Positions 1 to 11,429 of a DNA stretch of 64,000 nt are shown here, one piece after another (positions within the stretch are counted from its first letter, which is position 1; every line of letters starts with the position of its first letter). The notes beneath the pieces were generated by a model, which saw nothing but the letters and a program-made list of their open reading frames with translations, was not told where the DNA came from and made no database searches. This DNA comes from Bactericera cockerelli (Eukaryota > Arthropoda > Insecta > Hemiptera > Triozidae): the NCBI GenBank assembly GCA_024516035.1, contig CM044967.1, positions 13,319,592 through 13,383,591 on the forward strand, given 5' to 3'. The translations under genes were made by a program, and so were the position numbers.

Positions 1-3000
1 ACACAGTCAGCACAAGAAGAGTGTATGTACCATTATGCGAAAAGTTTCAATTTTTTTTTTCTCTGTAGACATCTAGATTCTAGACTGTCCTTCTATACAA
101 GCAGTTCCAGCACAGTAACAATTCGTAGAGTTGCACCTAACAATCTATGGTTTAATATTCTTCTTAATAAATTATCTGTAATTCTAATACATTAAATTTC
201 TTTATTAAAACGTATCTTCGCACTCAACTTCTTAACATGTCTAAGTTATCTTTCTTCTAATTTTCTTCGAATTATTAATCCTTGCCTTGCTCTTGATACA
301 AAGTAGGAAGAATTCTGGGAGATAGTTTTCATTGTAAAAACTATTCCAGCACATAGAATCTATTTCCCAATTATCAAACAAGTAGCTTTTTCTATATAAT
401 CTGGCCTGACATTTTATAGACATTGCTTGAAACTGCTTGCTTAATTTTTTAGTGTAATATTATTAATGATGATTTGATTATATTAGATATCTAAATAAAA
501 TACTTAATGGGAAGCCTATCGTTTTGATGTGACGTCAGATTCACAGTATCTAATAGTATCTATGTTTTTGTGTCCCATATAGTTTATATTACACAGTTCC
601 TAATGCATCTTATGATTTTGTGTCTCAATTCCTGTATAATATTCCGATGTGAACCTCAAAACTGTGAATCTCAAGTCACATAACACTGCTAGACTCAATA
701 TTTCTTCTTTTTTTATCCATGGTGAAGGATTTGGCCGCAATTATTTTGTACCTTCCAAGTTGCTCGTCTCCAATTTAGATACCTTTGTTTCTGTCTTGGC
801 TTGCATGTTTGATCGTGTCAGCATGCTGTTGACTGTTGAATCCCGAGTATTGTAAATATCACTTTGATTCTCGGTATAGAGTTATAACTATTCTTCCTTC
901 GAGTCATGTTTTGCCCGGTTTATCTCTTGTCTGTGATCTCCTCTGCTACTGAATTTTGCACTAGAGAGGAATCTACACTGTATGCAGGTAATACCTGTGA
1001 AGCTAGGTAATACCTGCAAGTGTAGGAAAAATAATAAAAGTTACGCGCTCGCTTCATTTAGTGACCTGATTTATCACCGGACCATTACTCTTTGTTAGTT
1101 TGTATGCTATTATGACTCCTCGGTCCGAAGAAAAATAAATCAGGATAGAAACTCGTAAAAAACAGTGCAACCACTAATCACAACCTGCCCTAAAGGAGTT
1201 CAAAATAGAGGGATCCTTTTACACAATTATCTTGAAGAGAGTGTTTTTATGGTAACAAATTGCCAGGACATTTCTGATTGTAAATCAGCAGGTGAGGTAT
1301 TTACCTTCTGTTTGAGAAGTTTCATGTTTATGCACGCGGTGTAGAGACAGGTTGTGGTATGGCCTCATCAGAGGGGCTCGACAGTAAATCTCAACCGCTG
1401 GCAGGGAGTGTAAAATAGAAGTAAGTGGCTAAAATCCTTGTATATGTCACAGCTTATTTAAACTCTTTAGGCTCTTTGTAAAGAACCTAATTTTACAATA
1501 AACCTACGACATAAAAAAGCAAATTTAGTACATATTTAACTTGTTTTCTCAACTATGATACATGGGTATTTCTGTACTTCACTTGAAACTTGATCACCGT
1601 TTAGAATTTTAAACTTGTGATAGTGTTAACTGTTCTCTTTCAGTTTTACCGCTCATTCATCAGATAATATACAAAGAACGTCATAATTATTATCATTAAC
1701 AAATCCTAAGGAGAAAATATTTTACTATGAACTTTACTACAAAATTTCAATGATGTAAAAAAGGATTGCGCCAATTTTTCACAACCCATTTATTCTGCCA
1801 AGAACTTATTCTGTTACCTGTTGTAGGTAACATGTAAATAAATACATAATATTATCAGTAGTATACAAAAGCTATTGACCAAATTCACCGCAATTATTAC
1901 TCGACTGATGAAGTAAATAGAAAATTCAACCCCTCGTGAACACAGCAAAAATTAAATCATTAACTTATATTAGTGCCTCTTAACCGTCCTAATAATAATT
2001 ATTATTAATTATGACACGCGTGTAAGGCAACGCGTAAATTTGACTTTAAAATCTACATCTCTGATGAAGCACGGTACTGCAGCCTTCCCCTAGGACAGAA
2101 TCCAATTCCTTTCACTTAATCCTAAACTTCAAACTTCTTAAGAACTCGTTTTCTTATATCACACACATCCAAGCCAACTTTTTTACATATGTCATCTTCC
2201 AAGTTTTTGACCTTGTTAAAAAATTCGTTATCAGATGCTCATAGTATTTGTTCTTCTTCTTGAAAACATAAGGAGTCACTGAAGAAACCAGTGTCCGAAA
2301 TTAATATTAGATGTCAGTGTTTAATATTTACCTATCTATACTAACATAGGAATGACAAACTGGTGTGATGGACAGTTGTGATAGAAAATATAGAACCACT
2401 AGTTCAGTCCTGCAAGGTTTCTTCTCTATTGTGAAACTTTCAATCTGAAATCTAACAGAACTCCGCTGAACTTGTCAGAATATGAATCCAATCTTGTACA
2501 GTTCTTCCATATATTGTATTCATATTGCACAATATTTGACTTCATATTATGTATAAAATTTATTATTGTTGGACAAAAAGCATTTCCATAGCTTACTGTA
2601 AAAACATCTCATATGAGCAACAAAAGATATGTATGTGAAGGAGAAAAAATTTATCTAGAACCTTACAACATACTCCTCTGATAATTTTGTAAAATCGAAT
2701 GAAAATTATCCTGAATAACTAAAAGAAGATTTCCTTGTTGTTGGTATTTTTCCCTAAAAATAAACAACATCAAACCTCTCTATATTATCTATCCAAGAAT
2801 CGAATATGTCAGATGTTTGACTAGCCGCATCCAACTAGCATCTCGCAGTTGGTAATAGTATCTTGGAACTGAAGTAAGATAGATGATATCTATTGAGAAT
2901 TTAATATTTATGTATACAAGGTCCAGACCATGCACACATTGCACACCTAGGTATTCTACAGCTATTTTATCAAACATCGAAAAAGAAAAAGTTGGTTTTT

Positions 3001-3612
3001 GGTTGACACAAAAATATGAACATCTCAATAAATATCATCTATTCTGGAACTTGGGTTTCAGACACCACTCGGGTATCTGACTCTGCAGCCTGGGCTATCG
3101 CGCGGTTACCTAACTGTTTCTGGTGAATTTATCGCCACTCTCTGGTCGTTTGGCTCGGATTTTTGTCAAAAAAATAATACTTAATTTATCATTCTAAGCC
3201 TGTGTGATTAATATTGGCCACTAACTTGTAATTGACTCTGAGAAAATTAGGTTGAACTCCCATGGTTTTAAGCCATGGGGGATTCGGACTCCGCGTGTAC
3301 TTTCCTCAAGTCAAAGCTCACGGGTATACTTGTATTACATTCTTAACTCTCAACTACCGTGGGACTTAGCACATTACAATCTTAACATGAGTGTCACTTA
3401 AAATATGACTTTTTTTCTTTAAAAATAGATGTCTTAAAACCGTGAAACAAGCGCTCATTTATCTCCAACCCTGTTAAGGACTCAAATGTTATTGGCTTTT
3501 GGCCTGACAGAGCTACCGTATCTGTTCATCGCCCAGCGAGACAACCAAATTGAATTATAACTGTATTACTATTTTTTTGTTTAATTTGGATTTTTTATTT
3601 AATTTGGATGTC
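1..3612. other. AT-rich non-coding stretch, nothing recognised
   Basis: All frames are broken by frequent stops and the longest open frames are under 80 codons with no recognisable motif. The only local structure seen is a short inverted repeat, CCATGG-type, around 3257-3279. No tRNA, satellite or transposon terminus was recognised. It could be intron or intergenic DNA. Confidence 0.5.
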
Positions 3613-3725
3613 GTCTTCTTTCACTCTACCTTTTCTCAAATACACTTGGGGTCAGCTTTCTTATGATGAAGCTTATTGTTTCTGTCTAGGACGTCCTCCT
3701 TTTGGACCCATTTGCAACCCTTCTC
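3613..3725 (+). repeat. RTE-like retroposon 3' fragment, copy 1
   Basis: The stretch carries a pyrimidine-rich run with CTTCTTTCACTCTACC followed by CTTGGGGTCAGCTTTC. The same ordered words recur at 18729, 42186 and 49297 on the plus strand and at 37896-37738 on the minus strand, so this is a dispersed repeat. Similar GGGGTCGGC-type words followed by a GGATGCCCTTCC block are common in animal RTE non-LTR retrotransposon 3' ends. That assignment is from memory and not searched. A 135-codon open frame covers this region (3608-4015) but begins inside the repeat and shows no domain. Confidence 0.45.
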
Positions 3726-4015
3726 TCTCCAATATGAATATAATCATGTCTAATACGAACACAATTGAAATGACACTCCAACCGATGGTACTCAGAACGC
3801 CTGAGTACTTGGAAGACAACATTGCAGTGCGAGTAATGGGAACGCTCCATTCATATCCACATCCACTGCCCGTAGTGCCCGTATCAGAATTCAGAATGTC
3901 GAGGAGACTGAAGGGCGGGCTCACAGCCCCAGGCCCATCTCAAAACTCGCACTGGAAATACTTTGACCTCTGTGAAGTAAGCGCTGCCCACACAAACTTG
4001 TTTCACAATCAATGA

Positions 4016-5011
4016 TGGTTCAATTTAGCATATTGGCGAAATTGATAACAAATACGAATCTAATCAGAATGGAAACCGCTATCTGAACGAAACTCATAAT
4101 ATTAAGTGAGTGACTTTCTTTCAAATATGAAAAAAAAAAACAAAGTTTCAATGACATTATTAACTATTTCTTTCTTGAATTTAAAATGTCTCATTTTTTT
4201 TTTGCAAAGTAGTAAAATATTTTCATGTGTAAGTTTATAGTGTGTGGCATGCTATATTATTTTTTATGATTGAAAAACCTGGAAAAACAAGCAGTCATGC
4301 AATTCTCTTATCCGATAAGAACTTTAGCTACTTATCGACTTTGCCAACTTACCCGCTAGGTCTCTAAGTACAAATAACACGTGAGTACCTAATATTTCAT
4401 GCCTACAGGGTGGCTCAAATTAAAAAACAGGTTTTTCTTACTGGTATTAAAACTACAGGGTGTCTGAAGAGTTACACTTAACATTTTGCATTATGAAACA
4501 CATAAGTTTTTGCAAATATCGCTTGAATAAATGGTCTGAATAGTTGTTGTGGGGCCGGTGGTTAGTAGAGTTTATATCATGTATTACACAATGTAATATG
4601 TACAAGACCAACTACTAATATCATAACAACAACACCTGTTTAAAGTTTGCGCTAGAACTCCGCCAAGTTTCACAATCTTCGCGAAGATATCAGCAAAATT
4701 CTTTTCCGAGAACCAGAAAAGATTTACCCGGAGCTCTCTCGGTCTGTGTCCATTCAGAACAATCGTAGACTTTGTCTTCGGTGAAGCGGATTTCAAGCGA
4801 ACACAATTACCGCGTGTGATTTATGTTCACTTAAAAGCTCAACTTTAGACAATGATCAAGTTAAAGACACATTCGTCTTGGCTTTGTCCGCTCGTTGGTT
4901 CGTTGTGAAAGGTTTGGACAATGGGCCGGGAACGTCCGCGTTAGTTCCAGATTCCAGACCTTCTGATCTGTGGGCTTTCCGAGAATTTGAAATTTACTAG
5001 TTGTTTTACAT
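4016..5011. other. Non-coding stretch with short CAGGGTG-type repeat scraps
   Basis: No coding signal is visible. Around 4405-4470 two ACAGGGTGxCT words occur 46 bases apart in direct orientation. They resemble the terminal word of the 542-bp MITE at 51564-52105, so this may be a decayed relative. The rest is unique AT-rich sequence. Confidence 0.35.
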
Positions 5012-5035
5012 CTAGTAGAACTTCTCACTTTTCTG
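5012..5035 (+). repeat. Dispersed motif AACTTCTCACTTTTCT, family entry
   Basis: This copy reads CTAGTAGAACTTCTCACTTT then TCTG. Copies of the 14-16-base core lie on the plus strand near 5020, 11413, 14597, 18104, 18251, 35013, 42531 and 58193. On the minus strand they lie near 12577, 12721, 27907, 32776, 35048, 42504, 50727 and 55657. Several share the 5' extension CATCTAGTAGAA. A 14-mer should not recur by chance at this rate in 64 kb, so these are copies of one repeat. Whether it is a transposon terminus, part of a SINE or something else cannot be told from this window. Confidence 0.75.
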
Positions 5036-5086
5036 GTATGCCTGACTAGAACAGGAGGTTAGCGCTTGTATGTACTAGTGTTTCGG

Positions 5087-5148
5087 TTTATTTTCCAGCT
5101 GCTTGCTGCAGGACTAGAAGCTTTCCAGTAGTCTGGCTGGAAAATAAA
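5087..5148. repeat. Hairpin with 13-bp perfect arms
   Basis: TTTATTTTCCAGC at 5087-5099 is exactly complementary to GCTGGAAAATAAA at 5136-5148, with a 36-base loop. It ends 21 bases before the left end of element E1. It could be a separate small inverted-repeat element or a chance structure. Confidence 0.55.
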
Positions 5149-5169
5149 AGAATTAATGACTATTTATCC

Positions 5170-5948
5170 GGGAAGCACCGTTTTCCGTCCCATTTACCTT
5201 TTTTTCACCTTATTCCGTCCCGTCGATTCCGTCCCGTCAATATTTTAACACCTGATTCCGTCCGGTCATCGTAAGGGTTCAATACCCGATTCCGTCCCAT
5301 ATGTTCCGTCCTATATACATAAATAAATACATAAATTATAAATTCAACATTTTTCATCAGTTTATTTTCAATCACGTAAAATAAAAAAATAAAGGCCATA
5401 CCTAGGGTTCATAGTATGGTTAGGTAAAATACAATGAAGGCCATGCCTTGAGTTTATAGTAGGGTTAGGTAAAATACAATGGCGGCCATGCCTTGGGTTT
5501 ATAGTAGGGTTAGGTAAAATACAATGAAGGCCATGCCTTGAGTTTATAGTAGGGTTAGGTAAAATACAATGACGGCCATGCCTTGGGTTTATAGTAGGGT
5601 TAGGTAAAATACAATGAAGGCCATGCCTTGAGTTTATAGTAGGGTTAGGTAAAATACAATGACGGCCATGCCTTGGGTTTATAGTAGGGCTAGGTAAAAT
5701 ACAATGAAGGCCATGCCTTGGGTTTATAGTAGGGTTAGGTAAAATACAATATAGGCCATGCCTCGCACCGAACTTGTACATAGCCTAATACATAATATCA
5801 GGTACTTATGTACATAGTACAATTAGTACATAGGTGCATAAGATAAGTGACGGGACGGAATTCAGTGATTGATCTGAGAGGTTCGGGACGGAATTGAGTA
5901 TCGACTACCTGAGAGAAAAAACTCGCGGGACGGAATCAGGTGTCGTCC
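5170..5948. mobile_element. Element E1: 779-bp non-autonomous transposon-like element with iterated termini
   Basis: The element is bounded by a perfect 8-bp direct repeat, ATTTATCC, at 5162-5169 and 5949-5956, as expected of a TSD. The left arm has six copies of TTCCGTCC(C) (5183, 5213, 5227, 5256, 5290, 5304). The right arm has three inverted copies, CGGGACGGAA (5851, 5884, 5926). The outermost 22 bases form an imperfect terminal inverted repeat, GG----CACC---TTCCGTCCC. The centre is a 45-bp minisatellite (5394-5763). No transposase frame is present, so the element must be mobilised in trans if at all. An 8-bp TSD fits hAT, P or Merlin-type transposases, but the termini match none I recognise. 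It shares its core and architecture with E2 at 25783-26437. Confidence 0.8.
5394..5763 (-). repeat. 45-bp minisatellite, about 8.2 units, core of E1
   Basis: GGCCAT recurs exactly every 45 bases from 5394 to 5754. Two unit types alternate: one reads GAAGGCC...CTTGAGTTT and the next G(A)CGGCC...CTTGGGTTT, giving a 90-bp higher-order period over most of the array. Since 45 is divisible by three and the unit lacks a stop in one minus-strand frame, a 137-codon open frame with a 15-residue period (GLHCILPNPTINPRH) appears. Differences from the E2 copy are not biased toward silent changes, so coding is unlikely. The unit contains TAGGGTTAGG, which resembles an insect telomere repeat only by coincidence. 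Confidence 0.85.
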
Positions 5949-5956
5949 ATTTATCC

Positions 5957-8900
5957 TGGGTCCAGCAAGAGGACGTAAATAGGTAAATTAGCAATACGCC
6001 GCGCAGCCTTAAAAAATCCACCGTTTATATTATTGCCACTATGTCTGACTTATTTCCCTTGAAAAATGTATTTCCCCTGTTTTTGGAACTGTCATTTAAA
6101 TTCAATACAAAAATTGTAAATCTTGTAAGCATCAAGCAGTTTATTTCCCAAAGCAGTTCTTTTGAAAATCTTGAAATCTCGAGTCGTCTCAGAAAAGGAC
6201 TGCAGCTCGCAAATGGACATGTATGGCTTGATGTGTAGACGAGACTTAAAAGTCACTCCACCTCCAACTATTCCTAAAACAGAATTCTGTCCAACTCATT
6301 ATTCTCTAAATATTGGCTTTTATAAACTGCTTTATTAATGGGTATACGAACAGCTAACTAAGCCCAAGTAATTATAATTGCATTTGTATTAATAACGAGT
6401 ATTTATTTTCTAATTAATTAAATTTAAAACCTGTACAAACATGTCACTTGTATAGACTCGACTGGCTGTACCACTAGTGACTACTCATGTACTAACAAGT
6501 GTGTAGGTCTCGAGGAACAAGTATATAAATAATATTTTTAATGTATAAATATCCAACGTAGATAATGCCATGTGGAAGGACTGGATACCTCTCTGGTACT
6601 TTAGTCCAGTATGGAAACTTTAGTTTTCCTACATTGGAATGAGGTGTTTGAGATTTAACATGACGACAATGTCTAGGATGAAGTCTCATTTTGCTTGTAT
6701 TCGTAGGTATAATTTTAAGAGCATAAATTAAATGTTAAGTAAAGTCGGTCAATATTCTCAACTTAGATAAAATAAATAAATAAATTTATTGTTGGTAAAG
6801 TCGTTGTAAAATTCTTTTTTGCCGTAGATTCGTTTCACTGTTTTTGTAAGAACAAGATAAGAGCATCCCGACATCCAATACCGTCACTGTTTTGTTAGTA
6901 AGGCTTTTGATTCAAATTTTATCTAATAAGCTTTAATTAAGTAAAAGTTTTCAATTATTTCTAGACGGCATTTTAAAATTAAAATAATAACAAAGGAAAA
7001 TTCGAAAATTACCAGAGTTAAAATCATGTATAATTAATTTATTATACAGTTATATACCTACTCATATTTCTTGTTGGCCTATTAGCATAGTGACTTCATT
7101 ATGTCCACATATCTATGTGTATATTTTATTGGACACTTCTTAATGCCACGAAGCATGGAGATTTCATAATAAGAGCTCTGTAAAAAGTACTTTGTAGTAC
7201 TCTTGACTGTGCATATACAGCGTAAATACATACCCTAGTACATAATATACCCTCGTGAAAAGAGAAAAAGAGTTGGTTGCAAATCTATTACAAAGTATGA
7301 AAATAATAATAAAATGATACTTCTCAGTAATACTGCACTTCTTCTTTCAACTTTGAAACCTTCAGAACTCGTAATTCTAGAGTTCAGAGTTGAAACCTAA
7401 TGTATTTACCATTTTACTATTTAAAAATTGAAGTGGGAATGTCAGTTCTGCGTGGTAGATTCTGTGTGATGACACACCCATGTCGCTTGTGGACAAGATA
7501 GCTTAGTTAAAAGCTATAGCAAAAAACTATATTAAAGTGACAACTTTGTTAAAATGGTCCTGATTTTTTTAGTAATAATATTGAATTTACGATTTTGGTT
7601 GTTATTCCATTAGCGCTAACATTGTGTTGATTCAATTCAAAATCTGGCTGGATATTTTTTGAATGGATAAACCAAATTATATATTTTTCCATTGGAAGAA
7701 TTTGATTCTTCACTATGTATTACAATGTATACAATATGTACACTATATACGGATCTAACTTTTCTTCATGATAGTTTAGAATACATAAACGTATTGCTAT
7801 GTGTAAAATAAAAAAAAAAACTATTATTTTCCTTTCTGGTAATCATAGCCTTATTTCGTCATCAGATTTTGCGTTTTCCTTGTAAAGATCTCTATCCCCC
7901 CGATTACCTCTCCCTCTTATTCGCTCTGATGACATATTTTCACCGTCAAATAGAAGGAATTTATGTGTCAATTTTCAGAATGACTTTGACAGTTTAGGTT
8001 TAGATACGAATCTCCGCTGTTCAGATTAAAGTTGTCTCCTCATCACGTTTTGAGAGAAAAAAAAGAACGAAATAAATATAAAATAAAGCTAAAGAAAAGA
8101 TTTCTACGAACTTAGGTATCTTCATCATCGCTGAGAGTGTAACTTGCGAGATTTTTCTGGTATCCTAGACTAGAACAACTTTTCTGGTCCTAATCAGGAT
8201 GTTGTTGCTCGGCTTAGCATGGTACTAAGATTCGATGTAGTGGTCCAGCGTACTTTCCTTGCAAATTGTCTGTGAATGTGTTGCAGTTGTCATTTCAACA
8301 TCCTCTGTGCGTACTGAGGTCTAAAGTGTATTTTTTTTTATTTTACATTTTGTGAAAAATATCGAAAGTTTGGTTATGGGAATCTTACTATGCATAATAA
8401 AACTCGAACTACAACATTAATTGTAGTTTAGTGGCATGATGTTGAATCACCTAAGATCCTAAGATGTTAGATTACCTAAGATGCATTACCAGCTCTGTAA
8501 ACTTTTCTCGCCCAATACATTACAGGGAGGCTCACTCATTATAGTGGTTGGTACTGTGTATATTACTGTAGCCATGCTAAGAATACCAACACCTGTTTTT
8601 ATTTTCATAGTATTTCTTTTTTTTATGAAAAGTATCAATGTCCACACAAATGTCACAGACAAAATCGAGCATCAGATATGAGAGTACACTTAAGACATCG
8701 GGATTACCACAGCCAATGTCACAAGCATTCCCTTTCCTCTTTCTGCATGACGACACTCTTCCTCAAGGATGCATTCTCTGCAGATTCCTCGTCCAACACT
8801 TCCATAATATTGATATTAAAATTCAATAATATGCTAAAGCTGTTGTCGTAAGATAAGCAAGAATTCCTTTATTCTCGCATGCAGTGGATAAATATTGCAA

Positions 8901-9762
8901 CCGGTATTTATAATATCCACCGCCGAGATGACGCTATACAAGACCCTTGTGTGTTAAACGTTTTACAACCGATATTCAAACTATTTATGTGTAAGATGAT
9001 AGCCGTTCGGAATGATTTCAGTAATGATAGTTTATCTGCTTTGAAATTTATAATAAGCGGGTATGTCCTTCCCGGACTGCTACTGTTTGCTATTTAATCT
9101 TCCTTCTCTCTCTTTCTCTCGCGCGCGCAAAAGAGTTATACATTTTTTTTTATCGCAGATTTTTTATCTCAGATACACCGACGTTGCTCAGAGCTATCAA
9201 TATACAAATCAATTTGTACGTCAATTTTCATAGCAGACCTCAGACCCATTACTCACTATAATCTCTCATGCCGTACCCGCGTAGAGCTAACTTTGAGCAT
9301 GTAGTTACTCTAACCTGAGTATCGTGATGATGGTGCATAACCAAACCTTGGCCTGGCTGAGCAATGGGCACCCGCTCCCTACATTTCCCGGGACACCCGC
9401 TATCCCGGTGTTAGTTGGTCGACGACATTTTTGCTTTAAATTGTGTGCCCATTTGTCCAAGTACGGAATCCTCATGTCAAGTCTGTGTTGAATGTTGATG
9501 TTCACACAAGCATGTCTTATTCAACATGAGAATTAAGTATTAAAAGTGGATGCCACTGGAGTGTAGTACAGCAATCACTATAACATGGATTGAACATGTA
9601 CTCAACCTACAACAGACTCAACGCTGGCATAGTAAAATAGTCATTACTGAAATCGCTTGTTTGTAGGTCTTTCTCTCTTATTTTGATAACTTTCATTAGC
9701 CTTTTAGCGGTTGAAAAATGGGTATTCTCTTTAAAATTTGACGAATTTCAAATTTCCACCTC
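5957..9762. other. AT-rich non-coding stretch
   Basis: Short open frames only, none with a recognisable motif. A short CT/CG-alternating run (CTCTCTCGCGCGCGC) occurs near 9110-9128. Around 8150-8200 two copies of an ACTAGAACA...TTTTCTGG word resemble sequence next to the dispersed motif at 5030-5055. No RNA gene or transposon boundary was identified. Confidence 0.4.
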
Positions 9763-10185
9763 TCACTTTCCCCTGAGTCTTACACCAAGTAGTCCAAGTA
9801 CATTGTGAAGGATCTCTACAGTGAAGCCAACTCTCCACTCCTGTGAGCCCAGTTCCACAAAGATATCTCGTGCAAGAAATGTGCAGGCTGGAGAATTTTT
9901 ATTGTTTTTTTTTTCTTCTTTCTACTTGCTCATCATGGCAAAAAATCACATTCCTGCTACCAATAGTTTCAGCACACGCTCTGTGCTTGAATTCAGCATC
10001 ACTAACGGCCTCAGGAATCAAACTTTCTGTTCGATAAAAATGCCTGAAATCGTTGCTTGCCCGCATCACCTACCTGGAGATTCTGGTATCTTGTTTGTCT
10101 CTGTGTTTACTTCTTTGTTTCCAAGGTACTTTGGCATCCGTGCAAGCAGCTCTTCGTTGCTAGTATAATTGGATATGAAACCCAT
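9763..10185 (-). pseudogene. Possible decayed coding sequence in three consecutive frames
   Basis: Reading the minus strand, three frames open one after another. The first runs from an ATG at 10185 for 39 codons to a TGA at 10068-10066 (begins MGFISNYTSNEELLARMPKY). The second runs from 10069 to 9899 for 56 codons (contains SLIPEAVSDAEFKHRAC). The third runs from 9921 to 9763 for 52 codons (contains ARDIFVELGSQEWRVGF). The second and third overlap in a run of ten A residues, where a one-base length change would join them. The peptides are rich in D, E, R and G, unlike typical translations of AT-rich spacer, and local GC is higher than the flanks. I do not recognise the family; a transposon-encoded or duplicated host protein is possible. 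The first segment ends at CCAG|GTAGGT, a fair splice donor, so an exon is an alternative. A 115-codon plus-strand frame over the same bases is probably its shadow. Confidence 0.35.
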
Positions 10186-11139
10186 AAGAACTTATTTTGC
10201 TCAATTGAAGATACAGTAGCCCAACATCTTTGATATATGTATTTGATATTTGATAGATATTATTCTCATTATTATTATTTTTTTTAATTGTTTAAAAGAA
10301 CTAAATCATAGATCTAATACATTCATAGTTTCTCATTATTTTTCGTAAAATAATAGCTTATTCCACAAAGCTATACGTCTTGTCACTTTTACTTAAAACA
10401 AAATTTTGGAACTAGAAAACATTCTTGAAATTTCCAGTATATTTTCTTCTTAGTGTTAAAAAGATGGAAGTTGATATCCAACCCTCCATCGTAGAAATTG
10501 GTGAATTTGATTTGGTAACAGAAATATTATGTAATTTATTATTTGACCTGGTTGTATAGTTTCAGGGGACTCCATAGTCCAGACAATTAGCAGTGCCATC
10601 TAATGAGATCTATTGTGACATGTACATGGTAACATGGTATACTTATACAAGTATCATGCATAATGCACAATATTCACATATTCAGTATAATTATTTATTG
10701 AGTGAATAAAAATAGTATGCTTACTTTTCTTATAAAAATTAAATACATACCTCTACAATGAATGGATGATAAAAATCTATAATCTAAAGAAATCCAAAAT
10801 ACTTTATTTGGTCCACACCCAGCTCCACAGTAAGTTTAAACCGGAAGCTGATTCTACACTTTATCGCGTAAAACTACCTGTCGACGGGGCTTGTGCAAAA
10901 ATAAAAATACCCACTGTGAATATTTCGCAAAACCAGTATTGGCTATATGCAAATGAATTTTGCTAGAATTTTCTCGCTTAATCAGAATAGAGTCAAACTT
11001 GCTAGAATTTTAGCTTCGCAAACCTATGTGGGATTAAAAAAAAAACCCTCAACATTGCACTTCCATGTCAAAATAGGTACTAGGTGTCAAAATAAGTCAG
11101 AATTATAGCTCGCGTGTCGGTTGTTTCTCAGAGTTCTTG
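10186..11139. other. Non-coding stretch, nothing recognised
   Basis: AT-rich unique-looking sequence with no open frame above 70 codons and no repeat boundary seen. Confidence 0.4.
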
Positions 11140-11205
11140 AATACTGACCACGCAGCAAGGTGCACTGGAAGTTAGGAGTCCGGGTTCGATCCTCAGGGGA
11201 AAAAA
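11140..11205 (+). repeat. tRNA-like SINE head fragment with B box
   Basis: The sequence GGGTTCGATCC near 11181-11191 is a good match to the RNA polymerase III B box. It sits about 45 bases after a GCAGCAAGGTGC region that could be a degenerate A box. No full cloverleaf can be folded by eye, so a SINE head or tRNA pseudogene is more likely than a functional tRNA gene. Confidence 0.35.
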
Positions 11206-11353
11206 CAACAGAAGATTAATAATTAATTTGTTGGTTTAAATATGTAACAATTTTTGCCATTTCAAATTACAAAGGGTTGAAAAATAAAGCAAATATAAAA
11301 CGTTCTTTACGTTGGTATAAGAATACTAACTAGTAATACAATGAGAGCAAATA

Positions 11354-11429
11354 AGCTCGAAACAGCTGTCCAGGTATGTTCTGATATTCATGTACAATTG
11401 TACATCTAGTACAACTTCTCACTTTTCTG
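11354..11429 (+). repeat. Extended copy of the dispersed AACTTCTCAC motif
   Basis: Beyond the core, this copy continues 5' as AGCTCGAAACAGCTGTCCAG and GTATGTTCTGATA. The same upstream words occur at 18055-18118 on the plus strand and, in part, at 12771-12719 on the minus strand. The repeat unit is therefore at least about 70 bp in these three copies. Confidence 0.6.

Noticed and set aside
3608..4015. 135-codon plus-strand frame
   Set aside because: Begins inside a dispersed RTE-like repeat and overlaps an antisense frame; no domain recognised.
5394..5763. Interstitial telomeric repeat (TTAGG)n
   Set aside because: Only one TTAGG per 45-bp unit, not a tandem pentamer.
5394..5763. CRISPR-like array
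   Set aside because: Units are contiguous with no unique spacers, and the genome is eukaryotic.
5368..5781. 137-codon repetitive frame as a protein gene
   Set aside because: It is generated by a 45-bp minisatellite; unit differences between E1 and E2 change amino acids freely.
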